In this document: positions 43,697 through 51,748 of the stretch, piece by piece
Numbering within the stretch: position 1 is the stretch's first letter
Layout of the letters: each line of letters opens with the position of its first letter
Assembly: GCA_965216195.1 (NCBI GenBank)
Contig: OZ244151.1
Span: 2,542,001 to 2,606,000, forward strand
DNA from: Aridibacter sp965216195
Lineage (GTDB): Bacteria; Acidobacteriota; Blastocatellia; Pyrinomonadales; Pyrinomonadaceae
DNA: 64,000 nucleotides
Direction of reading: 5' to 3'
Made by a program: the position numbers and the translations under genes
Notes under the pieces: model-generated
Database searches by the model: none
Told to the model about the DNA's origin: nothing
What the model saw: only the letters and a program-made list of their open reading frames with translations

Positions 43697-45182
43697 TTGA
43701 GTTTTCCCAACTCAGACTTCTTTTCACCGCTTGGTCCCATCTCGTCCGCAAACCGTCTGCCGCTTCTCCAGACATTTTCGGCCCGAACCTTTTATCCTGC
43801 TTCCAATGTTTGCTCAAATCACCCTTTGACTCCCAAAACCCCACGGCAAGTCCTGCCAGATAGGCAGCTCCAAGGGCGGTGGTTTCAGACACTTTCGGAC
43901 AGACGACCGGGATTCCCAATATGTCTGCCTGAAACTGTAGAAGCGTGGTGTTTTCGGTTGCGCCTCCATCAACCCGCAATTCGCTTAGCTCGATTCCTGA
44001 ATCTTTCCTAATCGCATCAAGGAGATCAGCGGTTTGAAACGCAATAGATTCTAAAGCTGCTCGAGCGATGTGGGCCTTCCCGGTTCCGCGAGTCAACCCG
44101 ATGATCATCCCCCGGGCATCTTGATCCCAATGTGGCGTTCCCAGCCCGGCAAAGGCAGGCACGAAAAAGACCCCGCCATTGTCATCAATACTATTCGACA
44201 ACGCCTCAATCTCATCCGCATTTTTTATTACCCCTAAAGAATCCCTCAACCACTGAACCACCGCGCCACCGATAAAAACGCTCCCCTCGAGCGCGTATTC
44301 CGTGTGACCGTCAATCTGCCAGGCAACTGTCGTCAATAGCCGATGATCCGATACGATCGCTTTTGCTCCCGTGTTTTGAAGCATGAAACAACCGGTTCCA
44401 TAAGTGTTTTTGGTAGCGCCGTCTTCAAAACACATCTGCCCGAAAAGTGCTGCCTGTTGATCTCCGGCGATTCCGGCGATTTTAACTCCACTCAGCTGCG
44501 ATGGGCTATCTGCTACGCCATAAACTTCGGAAGAGCTTTTTACACTCGGCAAAATTTCTACAGGAACGTCAAAAATATCCAGAAGCTGATCATCCCACCT
44601 AAGGTCGTGAATGTTAAAAAGCATCGTCCGAGAGGCGTTTGAGACATCCGTTTTGTGGCACGCTCCTGCCGTTAACTTCCAAACCAACCAGGTATCAACC
44701 GTTCCAAAACAAAGCTCACCCCGCTCTGCTCTTTCGCGAACACCTTCGATATTATCCAGAATCCAATTGATCTTACTCGCGGAAAAATATGCGTCCGTTT
44801 CCAAACCGGTTTTCACACGAATCAGCTCACCATACTCTTCCCTTATTTGATCACAAAATTTTGAGGTCCGCCGATCCTGCCAAACTATTGCGTTATAAAC
44901 CGGTTCGCCCGTTTCCCGATCCCAAACAAGTGTCGTTTCACGCTGATTCGTGATCCCGATTCCTGCTACATCTTTGGCATCAATCCCTTTATTCCCCAAG
45001 GCGTCAACCGCCGTCTTGATCTGCGATTCCCAGATCTCAAAAGGATCGTGTTCAACCCATCCGCTCTTTGGAAAGATCTGTCGGAATTCTCTCTGCGCCA
45101 TCGAAACGATTTTGCTTTCTCGGTCGAAAACAATCGTGCGGCTTGATGTCGTGCCTTGATCGAATGCAAGAATGTATTTCAT
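43689..45182 (-). CDS. glpK: Glycerol kinase
   Basis: 497 residues from the ATG at 45182 (MKYILAFDQGTTSSRT); an in-frame TTG 3 codons up overlaps a terminator T-run. FGGY family signatures are clear, with IVWQDRRTSKFC and the C-terminal ALGAAYLAGLAVGFW. It phosphorylates glycerol to sn-glycerol-3-phosphate, which glpD at 51749 then oxidises. An intrinsic terminator ends 7 nt before the start codon and no SD is evident, so expression must pass that hairpin. The HAD gene overlaps its 3' end. Confidence 0.95.
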   Translation of the reverse strand: MKYILAFDQGTTSSRTIVFDRESKIVSMAQREFRQIFPKSGWVEHDPFEIWESQIKTAVDALGNKGIDAKDVAGIGITNQRETTLVWDRETGEPVYNAIVWQDRRTSKFCDQIREEYGELIRVKTGLETDAYFSASKINWILDNIEGVRERAERGELCFGTVDTWLVWKLTAGACHKTDVSNASRTMLFNIHDLRWDDQLLDIFDVPVEILPSVKSSSEVYGVADSPSQLSGVKIAGIAGDQQAALFGQMCFEDGATKNTYGTGCFMLQNTGAKAIVSDHRLLTTVAWQIDGHTEYALEGSVFIGGAVVQWLRDSLGVIKNADEIEALSNSIDDNGGVFFVPAFAGLGTPHWDQDARGMIIGLTRGTGKAHIARAALESIAFQTADLLDAIRKDSGIELSELRVDGGATENTTLLQFQADILGIPVVCPKVSETTALGAAYLAGLAVGFWESKGDLSKHWKQDKRFGPKMSGEAADGLRTRWDQAVKRSLSWENSND

Positions 45183-45189
45183 CTCAGAC

Positions 45190-45215
45190 AAAAAAAGGGC
45201 GACTCAAGATCGCCC
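45190..45215 (-). terminator. Intrinsic terminator immediately before glpK
   Basis: On the minus strand GGGCGA and TCGCCC form a 6-bp stem (loop TCTTGAG), followed by seven T. It follows the DUF948 gene by 25 nt and ends 7 nt upstream of the glpK ATG. Confidence 0.8.
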
Positions 45216-45240
45216 GGTTGTAAAAATTATTTTGTACGTT

Positions 45241-45780
45241 TTAACCAATAAACAACTCATCTTCCTGATATGCACGGTCGATGCGTTTTGGCGAAGGCGC
45301 AAACAAGACTTCAAGCCCTTTTTTCACACCAGCCATAATCGCGGCTATTTCAGCAGCAGGCTGAACGACTTTTGCCTGGATAAAATCCGCCGTGTCTGTA
45401 ACCTGTAGCTGCGTGCGATCAATCGTTTGATTTACGAGTTCGACCTTGTCTTTCGCAACATCGGCCGTTTGTCCAACAAGAAGCTTGAGCTCGGCAACTT
45501 CCTCTTTAATCAAACCAGTTGAATCGGAAAAATTCTTTGAAGCAACGGCCAAGTGTCCCGAAAGCTCATTAAACTGAACGGCGACATCCTTACCTTGCGA
45601 GCTAATTTCATTTACTTGATCAATCAATGGCTCAACTCTTTGCTCCATTCGATTAACCGTTTTAACTACCTTTCTGACGATCAAAGCAATTCCAAGCAAA
45701 GAAAATGCCATTACAACAAAGCTTATCGCAATGACAATTTGCGAAACCGTCGTCCATAATTGTGGGTCATTCCATTTCAT
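45241..45780 (-). CDS. DUF948-like single-TM coiled-coil protein
   Basis: 179 residues. One transmembrane helix (residues 10-35) precedes a long amphipathic coiled coil (about residues 40-150). It matches DUF948-like envelope proteins that often accompany YtxH proteins. Its ATG lies 4 nt after the stop of the YtxH gene on the same strand. Confidence 0.82.
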   Translation of the reverse strand: MKWNDPQLWTTVSQIVIAISFVVMAFSLLGIALIVRKVVKTVNRMEQRVEPLIDQVNEISSQGKDVAVQFNELSGHLAVASKNFSDSTGLIKEEVAELKLLVGQTADVAKDKVELVNQTIDRTQLQVTDTADFIQAKVVQPAAEIAAIMAGVKKGLEVLFAPSPKRIDRAYQEDELFIG

Positions 45781-45784
45781 AAAA

Positions 45785-46267
45785 CTACTTTTTGTCTATA
45801 GCTTTTGGCGTGGATTTGCCTTTGGCTTTCGGAGTTTCTTCTTCTTTCACAGGATAACTCGGTCTGCCCTCAGAAATAGCCTTCGTTTCGTTTTTCCGTT
45901 TTTCGTCAACGTAAGCTTTCTTTCCGGCATCAAGCGCAGCAGAAATCGGGTTCGCACTCTGAGCCGCCGCCGCTTTCGCTTTTTCGGTTAGCTCTTCAGC
46001 GGTTTCCTGTGCATTACTGTAAAGTTCGCCCGCCTTTTCACGAGTCACTTCATAATATTCGCCGGCCGTTTCCTGAATTTGTTCGGCTGTTTCTCTACCT
46101 TTTTCAATACCTTTTTTGGTGGCATCAGCAATATCTTCGCGAAGTTCCTGGCCTGATTTTGGAGCAAAAAGCAGAGCTAACAAAGCTCCAATCCCGCCAC
46201 CTATAAGCAAGTAAGTTAGTTTTGTGTTAGCGCTTGTATCTTCCTCGCGCTCATATTCGTAATTCAT
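45785..46267 (-). CDS. YtxH domain protein
   Basis: 160 residues from the ATG at 46267, chosen for GGGAG 8 nt upstream; the longer frame would add 25 nonfitting residues. The YtxH signature is KLTYLLIGGGIGALLALLFAPKSGQELREDI, here split as a glycine-rich helix followed by APKSGQELRED. The rest is a Lys/Glu/Ala-rich helix. Such proteins are general-stress-related and membrane attached; function unclear. Confidence 0.87.
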   Translation of the reverse strand: MNYEYEREEDTSANTKLTYLLIGGGIGALLALLFAPKSGQELREDIADATKKGIEKGRETAEQIQETAGEYYEVTREKAGELYSNAQETAEELTEKAKAAAAQSANPISAALDAGKKAYVDEKRKNETKAISEGRPSYPVKEEETPKAKGKSTPKAIDKK

Positions 46268-46376
46268 AATAAATCTCCCAATTACAAAAACTCTAAATGT
46301 TTTTATACATTGAATATAGCAGAAAGTTACGGCTATCGGCAATCAATTTTCGCGTTCACGAAATTTGCTGGTTCGT

Positions 46377-47222
46377 TTAGATCCGTGCTTTTATGAGTCT
46401 TGGAATTCCCTGTAAATCAGGCAGAAACTCCAGTTCACTCCAGCAATGCATATCGAATAGCTGCCGAACCTTTTCCGACTGATTAAAGCCAATCTCCATC
46501 AGAAGATAACCTTCCGACAAAAGAAATTTCGGCGCATCTTCAATAATCCTACGAATTATCGAAAGCCCATCGCCACCATCCGTCAGCGCAACCTTCGGAT
46601 CAAATGCTTTCACCTCTGGCTGCAAAGTTGAAATGTCGGCCACGGGAACATAGGGCGGGTTCGAGACAATAAAATCAAACTTCTGGTCGCCGAAATCATT
46701 GAAAACATTTGAAACTCCCAATTCCAGGCGCTCAGATACGGAATTTCGCTCTGCATTTTCTCTCGCGACCAAAAGCGCAGATTCGGAAATATCTACCGCG
46801 AGCGCCTCTGCCGTTTTGAGCTCGTGCAGAATCGAGACGGAAATACAACCCGAGCCAATTCCGATCTCGCAAAAGCGTACATTCTTCCGGTCGCGAAAAA
46901 GATTCGAAGCCTCCTCAACTATCATTTCGGTTTCCGGTCGGGGAATCATCACATCCGGCGTGACAATAAAATCCAACCCCCAAAATTCCTGCTTACCAGC
47001 AATGTGTTGAAACGGCTCTCGATTTGAACGCCGTTTTACATATTCGTTAAAGATGTCACGATCGGTCGGGGAAATTTCGTGATCAGGATTTGCGATGAGA
47101 AAAACCTTATCGACTTTCAAGGCCAGTTCCAGAAGCGAGTTAGCTTCACGACGCCATTCAGCAATCCCGGCATTTTTTAGGATCTCTGACGCTTTGGTCA
47201 AAGCCATTGAAATATTTGTCAT
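46377..47222 (-). CDS. prmC: Release factor N5-glutamine methyltransferase
   Basis: 281 residues. It methylates the GGQ glutamine of peptide chain release factors RF1 and RF2. The catalytic NPPY motif (IVSNPPYVP) and SAM-binding EIGIGSGCISVSIL are present, with the N-terminal helical domain that recognises the release factor. Its ATG follows the stop of the upstream methyltransferase with no gap (TAAATG), suggesting coupling. Confidence 0.95.
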   Translation of the reverse strand: MTNISMALTKASEILKNAGIAEWRREANSLLELALKVDKVFLIANPDHEISPTDRDIFNEYVKRRSNREPFQHIAGKQEFWGLDFIVTPDVMIPRPETEMIVEEASNLFRDRKNVRFCEIGIGSGCISVSILHELKTAEALAVDISESALLVARENAERNSVSERLELGVSNVFNDFGDQKFDFIVSNPPYVPVADISTLQPEVKAFDPKVALTDGGDGLSIIRRIIEDAPKFLLSEGYLLMEIGFNQSEKVRQLFDMHCWSELEFLPDLQGIPRLIKARI

Positions 47223-48008
47223 TTAAGGTTTAAGAGATTTGGTGGCAATAAAGGTTGGAGAATATTTATTGAGTTTTGTGGCTTTGTCTGACCAGTAATC
47301 TTCAAATAGCCCGTTTATCACAAATCCGGCTTTTAGCTGTCCTCCAATCTGCTGTTCGAGAGTGTGTCCAAATTCTAACGGCTCATTTTCCTTAATATAT
47401 TTCTGGAGTTGCTCTTTCGGCAAATCCTCAAGATCAGAATAAGGAAGCGAAAACCGAACTTCGAGTTTCCCTTCTTCCTCATCTTTAATCCGATCAAAAA
47501 TGTAGATAAAAGGATTGTGAAAACCGGCAAGCATCTCTCCACCCTTCCGTAAAACCCGAAAGGCTTCGTTCCAAACAGGTTGTAACTCTGGCATAAAACA
47601 GTTTGAAACAGGATGCCAAATCAGATCGAAGCTTTCATCCTCAAACCGCGAAAGATCTGCCGCGTCTCCCTGCTCCAGACTTATCTCGAGACCCTCTCTT
47701 TCTGCAACAACCTGATCCTGCGTAAGCTGTTTGTTTGAATTATCGAAAGAAGTCACGTTTGCGCCAAGGGCAGCCAACACGGGAACCTGCTGTCCTCCTC
47801 CCGATGCCAGACATAAAATATCGGCACCCTTTAAATCATCCGGAAACCAGTCTCTCGGAACCGGAATATTGGGGGTTAAAACTATTGAAAATTTGCCGTT
47901 ACGAGCATTTTCAATCACCTCAGAGGAAACTGGCTGCGTCCACTCATTTGCACCACTCTCGACTTCTTTGTCCCACGCCGCGCTGTTGTATTTTATTAAA
48001 TCCATCAT
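47223..48008 (-). CDS. Class I SAM-dependent methyltransferase
   Basis: 261 residues. SAM-binding motif ILCLASGGGQQVPVLAALGA, then FDNSNKQL and the post-motif DLIWHPVSNCFMP. The N-terminal YNSAAWDKEVESGANEWTQPVS is typical of a widespread small-molecule methyltransferase group (UbiE/SmtA-like) of unknown substrate. Directly upstream of prmC and coupled to it. Confidence 0.85.
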   Translation of the reverse strand: MMDLIKYNSAAWDKEVESGANEWTQPVSSEVIENARNGKFSIVLTPNIPVPRDWFPDDLKGADILCLASGGGQQVPVLAALGANVTSFDNSNKQLTQDQVVAEREGLEISLEQGDAADLSRFEDESFDLIWHPVSNCFMPELQPVWNEAFRVLRKGGEMLAGFHNPFIYIFDRIKDEEEGKLEVRFSLPYSDLEDLPKEQLQKYIKENEPLEFGHTLEQQIGGQLKAGFVINGLFEDYWSDKATKLNKYSPTFIATKSLKP

Positions 48009-48044
48009 TAGAAAAACTGAAATACGAATTCTAACTTTGATCTT

Positions 48045-48073
48045 TAAAAAACAAAAGACGGCCGGAAGCCGTC
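48045..48073 (-). terminator. Intrinsic terminator of the histidine kinase gene
   Basis: On the minus strand GACGGC TTCCG GCCGTC, perfect 6-bp stem, followed by TTTTGTTTTTT. It separates the kinase from the methyltransferase gene. Confidence 0.88.
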
Positions 48074-48097
48074 AAGCAGTTTGAGCTTTTTGTTAAA

Positions 48098-50110
48098 TTA
48101 GATTCTGGGAATTCTCAGACTAAACTTTGATCCACGGCCGAGTTTGGATTCTACGCCTACTGTACCCGAATGACGCTCAACGATTTCTTTAACGAGGGAA
48201 AGGCCTAGACCCGTAGATTCATCTTCTTTGTCCTGCCCATCCCGCGCGACTCGATAAAACTTTTGCCAGATTTTCTCTTGTTCCGCCGGAGGAATGCCGT
48301 AACCGCGATCTTCGACCTCTACGCGCAAGAAGTCTGACTCAAGTATCGTCGAGATCAATACCGAGCTTCTTTCCGGACTATACTTAACCGCGTTGTCGAT
48401 CAAGTGTGAAATGGCTTTGGTTAGGAGTCCCCGATCTGCCGCAATTGGCGGAATGCGTTCACCGTGTTTTTCAACCAAACGAATACGTTTTTTCTTAGCC
48501 GTCCCCTGAAAGTTACCTACAACGTCTTCAACAACCTTGTTAATCCTGACCGGTGATTTATGAAACTCCTGCTTGTCAGATTGCTGGAGCTTCGCCACCG
48601 AAAGAAAATTCGTAAGAAGATTCGAGGCTCGCTGCGACTCTTTGGCTATGATCGAAAGATACTCCCGAGAATCCTCTGGAATACTTTCGTCAAGCAGCAA
48701 CATTTCGGCAAACCCTTGAATGCTGGTTATCGGTGTCCGAAGTTCGTGAGACATTAGGTTTACCATATCCGAACGAAGTTTTTCATTTTCCTTTCTCGCT
48801 GTGATGTTTCTAAACGTAATCAGAAAACAAGCCGGCTTTTTGGTAACGTCAGCGCTGAGATCACTAATTGCATTTTTTGCAGTTTTAACTAGCGTAATTT
48901 CCATATCGAGCGACATTTCCGCTTCCGGGAAATGCAATTCTTGCTGGAAACTACCACCCGTTTGAAGAACCTTTCGGATCGCCAAACCCGGTTCGTTAAA
49001 TACGTCAGTTTCAAACCTTCCGAGCAAATCAAAAAGATTGATTTCCCGAATGTCTTCCCCTTCAAGTTTAGCAAGCTCTCGCATTCTGGTATTTACGTAA
49101 GCGATCTTGCCGTCCAAATAGGCAATTGCGTGAGCTTCCTTAAGACACGATGTAGCAGCCACGCCAAAAGACAATTCCTTTATCGCGCCATTTATAAGGC
49201 TCAGCGTATTAAGACGATTTTCCTGTGATTGAACGGAAAGGACGGTTCCCCACCAGGAATTTGAAAGATTCTTGCTTCCAAGAAGTTTTCTCTGGAAGTT
49301 TCTGGCAAGCTGAGCACTGAATGCTTCCAGGAGACAGGTGTCATCAGATTCGAAATCCTGTCTTATACTGACGAACAGGCCTCCAACCAAAACATTGTCG
49401 GTAACGAGCGGCAAGGCTACCTTTGCCGCGCCGGAGGATTTATCTCCTACTTCGACAACCGTTTTCCTTTCCTTAAGTGCGCTTTCGCAAAGCTCGACAG
49501 TTTTATGCCATGAAGTTTGTCTGGCGCTAGGATCGCTATTCTCGCCCGTCTTTCTGCTTCTTCCTACCGGAACCAAGTGTCCGTCAGGCTCATACTGAAA
49601 AACGATGATCTCCGAGAGTGGTAGAATCGCTTCCAGCAATTTAAGTCCGCTCTCGACACGCGAATCCGCGTCATCATCTTCAAGCAAGTATCCGTTTGAC
49701 TTTAGCGCCGCAAGTCTTTTGTCGAGTTTTGCATTGTTTTGCCCGTAGTTTTTAATTTGAATCGCAACCAAACTTATCAGCGAAACCAAAAATATGGGAA
49801 AGAATAAAAGGTCCAAGCCGAAGAATTTATTTGCAGCAGTAGATATACCAAACCATATCGCAAGGAATAAACCAGTGATTACTGCGAAACTTCTAAAGTA
49901 AAACTTCTCGGCAAGCAGCCCAAAGCAGGCAGCGAAAGCAACCAACAGCCCGATTTTTAAGGTAGTAAATTCGGACGTCGAAGGTTTAATCGCCCTTTCA
50001 AGCAGCGCAATGTATTCTCCGCCTGCCGCCATCAAGATCGAAACAAGAAGGGCGGCTAAGACGGCTAGCGACATAGACACGACGAGCCTTTTAGCAAAGG
50101 GATTGATCAT
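48098..50110 (-). CDS. Sensor histidine kinase with GAF and PAS domains
   Basis: 670 residues. The first 125 residues contain several hydrophobic helices, then a GAF-like domain (residues 150-275), a PAS-type domain (residues 305-440, with a PAC-like ITFRNITARKENE end), HisKA with the phospho-acceptor His455 in MSHELRTPITS, and HATPase_c with N-box ISHLIDNAVKYSP and G-box STGLGLSLVKEIVERHSG. No receiver domain and no response regulator beside it, so it is an orphan kinase. Confidence 0.93.
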   Translation of the reverse strand: MINPFAKRLVVSMSLAVLAALLVSILMAAGGEYIALLERAIKPSTSEFTTLKIGLLVAFAACFGLLAEKFYFRSFAVITGLFLAIWFGISTAANKFFGLDLLFFPIFLVSLISLVAIQIKNYGQNNAKLDKRLAALKSNGYLLEDDDADSRVESGLKLLEAILPLSEIIVFQYEPDGHLVPVGRSRKTGENSDPSARQTSWHKTVELCESALKERKTVVEVGDKSSGAAKVALPLVTDNVLVGGLFVSIRQDFESDDTCLLEAFSAQLARNFQRKLLGSKNLSNSWWGTVLSVQSQENRLNTLSLINGAIKELSFGVAATSCLKEAHAIAYLDGKIAYVNTRMRELAKLEGEDIREINLFDLLGRFETDVFNEPGLAIRKVLQTGGSFQQELHFPEAEMSLDMEITLVKTAKNAISDLSADVTKKPACFLITFRNITARKENEKLRSDMVNLMSHELRTPITSIQGFAEMLLLDESIPEDSREYLSIIAKESQRASNLLTNFLSVAKLQQSDKQEFHKSPVRINKVVEDVVGNFQGTAKKKRIRLVEKHGERIPPIAADRGLLTKAISHLIDNAVKYSPERSSVLISTILESDFLRVEVEDRGYGIPPAEQEKIWQKFYRVARDGQDKEDESTGLGLSLVKEIVERHSGTVGVESKLGRGSKFSLRIPRI

Positions 50111-50210
50111 TTATTCGTTACGTTTTTGAGAGCCTGATGAAATGGTCTTTAGCGGCTGAGAGGAAAACAGTGTTTATTTACATCTATAAACAACGTTTAA
50201 CGTACTAATT

Positions 50211-50339
50211 ATGCAGGAAAACTCCGACAAAATCAAACATTTTTTTGGATCGGGGACGGCGATCGTCTTGGTCTTGTTTTTCAATTGGCTTTCTTTTGCC
50301 CTTTTTTGCAAAAAATTCCATAATGTTGCTTCGAAATAG
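50211..50339 (+). CDS. Possible small membrane peptide
   Basis: 42 residues: MQENSDKIKHF, a hydrophobic stretch TAIVLVLFFNWLSFALFC, and KKFHNVASK. It ends 14 nt before the DUF4149 gene. There is no SD and the region carries only this weak signal, so it may be noncoding leader. Confidence 0.25.
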   Translation: MQENSDKIKHFFGSGTAIVLVLFFNWLSFALFCKKFHNVASK

Positions 50340-50352
50340 AAGTAGATATCTT

Positions 50353-50892
50353 ATGAAAATTGTTGCTAAAATTGAGCTCCTGTTGATCGCGCTATGGCTT
50401 GGGGCTGCGTGCTTTTTCAGTTTCGGGGTTGCTCCAAGCGCATTTAGTGTCTTGCCATCTTCCGAACTCGCTGGCGGGGTTGTGAATCGAACGCTATCAA
50501 TCATCAATTTTAGTGGCGTAATCATTGGGATTTTAGTTTTGCTGACGTCGTTTATAGGAAGCCAGGGGTTAAACAAAATTCGTCTTTGGACTACCAGGAT
50601 TATGCTTGCAATTCTGGTAGCGGCATGTGGCGCTGGGCAATTGATAATTGGGGTCTATCTAAACCATTTACGCGCCCTGATCGGAAAACCCATTGACGAG
50701 CTCGCAGCCGACGACCCGATGAAGCTCCAGTTTGATACGTGGCATCAGTATTCGGTTTGGGTGCTCGTTGCAGCAATGATCACTGCCCTTATCGCATTCT
50801 TTGTTATTTCGCGGTCTTCAAGCGGATCCGTTGATCTGTCTACACCGGATGAAATCCCTGATTTCGAACTGCCCGACGAACTAAAAATGTAA
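50353..50892 (+). CDS. DUF4149 membrane protein
   Basis: 179 residues with four hydrophobic segments. The N-terminus (KIELLLIALWLGAACFFSFGVAPSAF) and RIMLAILVAACGAGQLIIGVY fit the DUF4149/TMEM205-like family of unknown function. The ATG at 50353 gives the family's usual N-terminus. Stop to next ATG is 5 nt; it forms a plus-strand pair with the GrdB-like gene. Confidence 0.82.
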   Translation: MKIVAKIELLLIALWLGAACFFSFGVAPSAFSVLPSSELAGGVVNRTLSIINFSGVIIGILVLLTSFIGSQGLNKIRLWTTRIMLAILVAACGAGQLIIGVYLNHLRALIGKPIDELAADDPMKLQFDTWHQYSVWVLVAAMITALIAFFVISRSSSGSVDLSTPDEIPDFELPDELKM

Positions 50893-50897
50893 GGTTT

Positions 50898-51689
50898 ATG
50901 GAACTAGTCGAAAATTTAAGTGAATTTAAAAGCCGTCTGGCTCGTTGGCGGACTAACGATGATCTAAGTGGTTATCCCTTTATCGAGAATGTTTACGCGC
51001 CTTTTGCACCGGCACGCAGATCTTTGCCGATGCTAAATCTCGCATTGATTTCTTCCGCCGGAGCGTATATCGATGGAACCGACGCTTTCGACATTGAAAG
51101 TTCTTCAGGTGATACGAGCTTCCGAGAGCTGCCGATAGAAATTGAGGCAGAAGACTTGAAATTTGCCGCGAAGGGCTACGATCCTTCTGCGGTAAGAGAC
51201 GATTTGAATTCGCAGATTCCAATCGAACGCCTTGTAGAGTACGAACAAAATGCCGTGATCGGACAGCTCAATTCGGTCTGGTGGAGCTTGGCTGGATTTA
51301 TTCCTGACGCATCTCAAGTAGCCGAAGAAATGGCTCCTTCAATTGCTGAGCGTGTGGAACGATATCAGGCACAGGCTGCCCTTCTTATTCCGGCATCAAG
51401 GCTGTGTCACCAGACTCTTGGAATTGTTGCGCGTGCGATAGAACAAAGAGGGATCCCGACGATGCTCATTTCGGTTGATCGAAGTATCACCGACCGCATC
51501 CGGGCGCCTCGCACTGCATACTACGACGGCGAATTTGGTTCCGTAGCCGGGAAACCAAACTGGAAACAGCATCAGCACCGAATTTTAGATGAATCGATCC
51601 GCTGGATTGAAACGTTGGATCAGCCGACTTCACGCAAACTCGCCGTTGAGCTAGAGACGGCGACTGAAATGGCGCGTGGAGAACGATAA
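50898..51689 (+). CDS. Glycine/sarcosine/betaine reductase selenoprotein-B-like protein, Sec position not conserved
   Basis: 263 residues. The pattern matches the GrdB-like group: RRSLPMLNLALISSAGAYIDGTDAF, a DTSFRELP segment, and the catalytic region ALLIPASRLCHQTLGIVARAIEQRGIPTMLIS. In GrdB the equivalent of ASRLC is a UxxC redox pair; here the selenocysteine position appears to be Ser and the second Cys remains. Many non-anaerobic bacteria have such GrdB-like proteins of unknown function. It precedes glpD, separated by a terminator. Confidence 0.75.
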   Translation: MELVENLSEFKSRLARWRTNDDLSGYPFIENVYAPFAPARRSLPMLNLALISSAGAYIDGTDAFDIESSSGDTSFRELPIEIEAEDLKFAAKGYDPSAVRDDLNSQIPIERLVEYEQNAVIGQLNSVWWSLAGFIPDASQVAEEMAPSIAERVERYQAQAALLIPASRLCHQTLGIVARAIEQRGIPTMLISVDRSITDRIRAPRTAYYDGEFGSVAGKPNWKQHQHRILDESIRWIETLDQPTSRKLAVELETATEMARGER

Positions 51690-51712
51690 ATTGTAGATCA
51701 AATTTAGTTGCC

Positions 51713-51739
51713 AGGCGGGTTTTGCCCGCCTTTTCTTTT
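51713..51739 (+). terminator. Intrinsic terminator immediately before glpD
   Basis: AGGCGGG TTTTG CCCGCCT, a perfect 7-bp stem, followed by TTTTCTTTT. It ends 9-10 nt before the glpD ATG. Confidence 0.88.
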
Positions 51740-51748
51740 ACGAAATTT

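Noticed and set aside
50205..50576. A 123-codon minus-strand frame beside the DUF4149 gene
   Set aside because: It overlaps the plus-strand DUF4149 gene in the wrong phase and has no family features.
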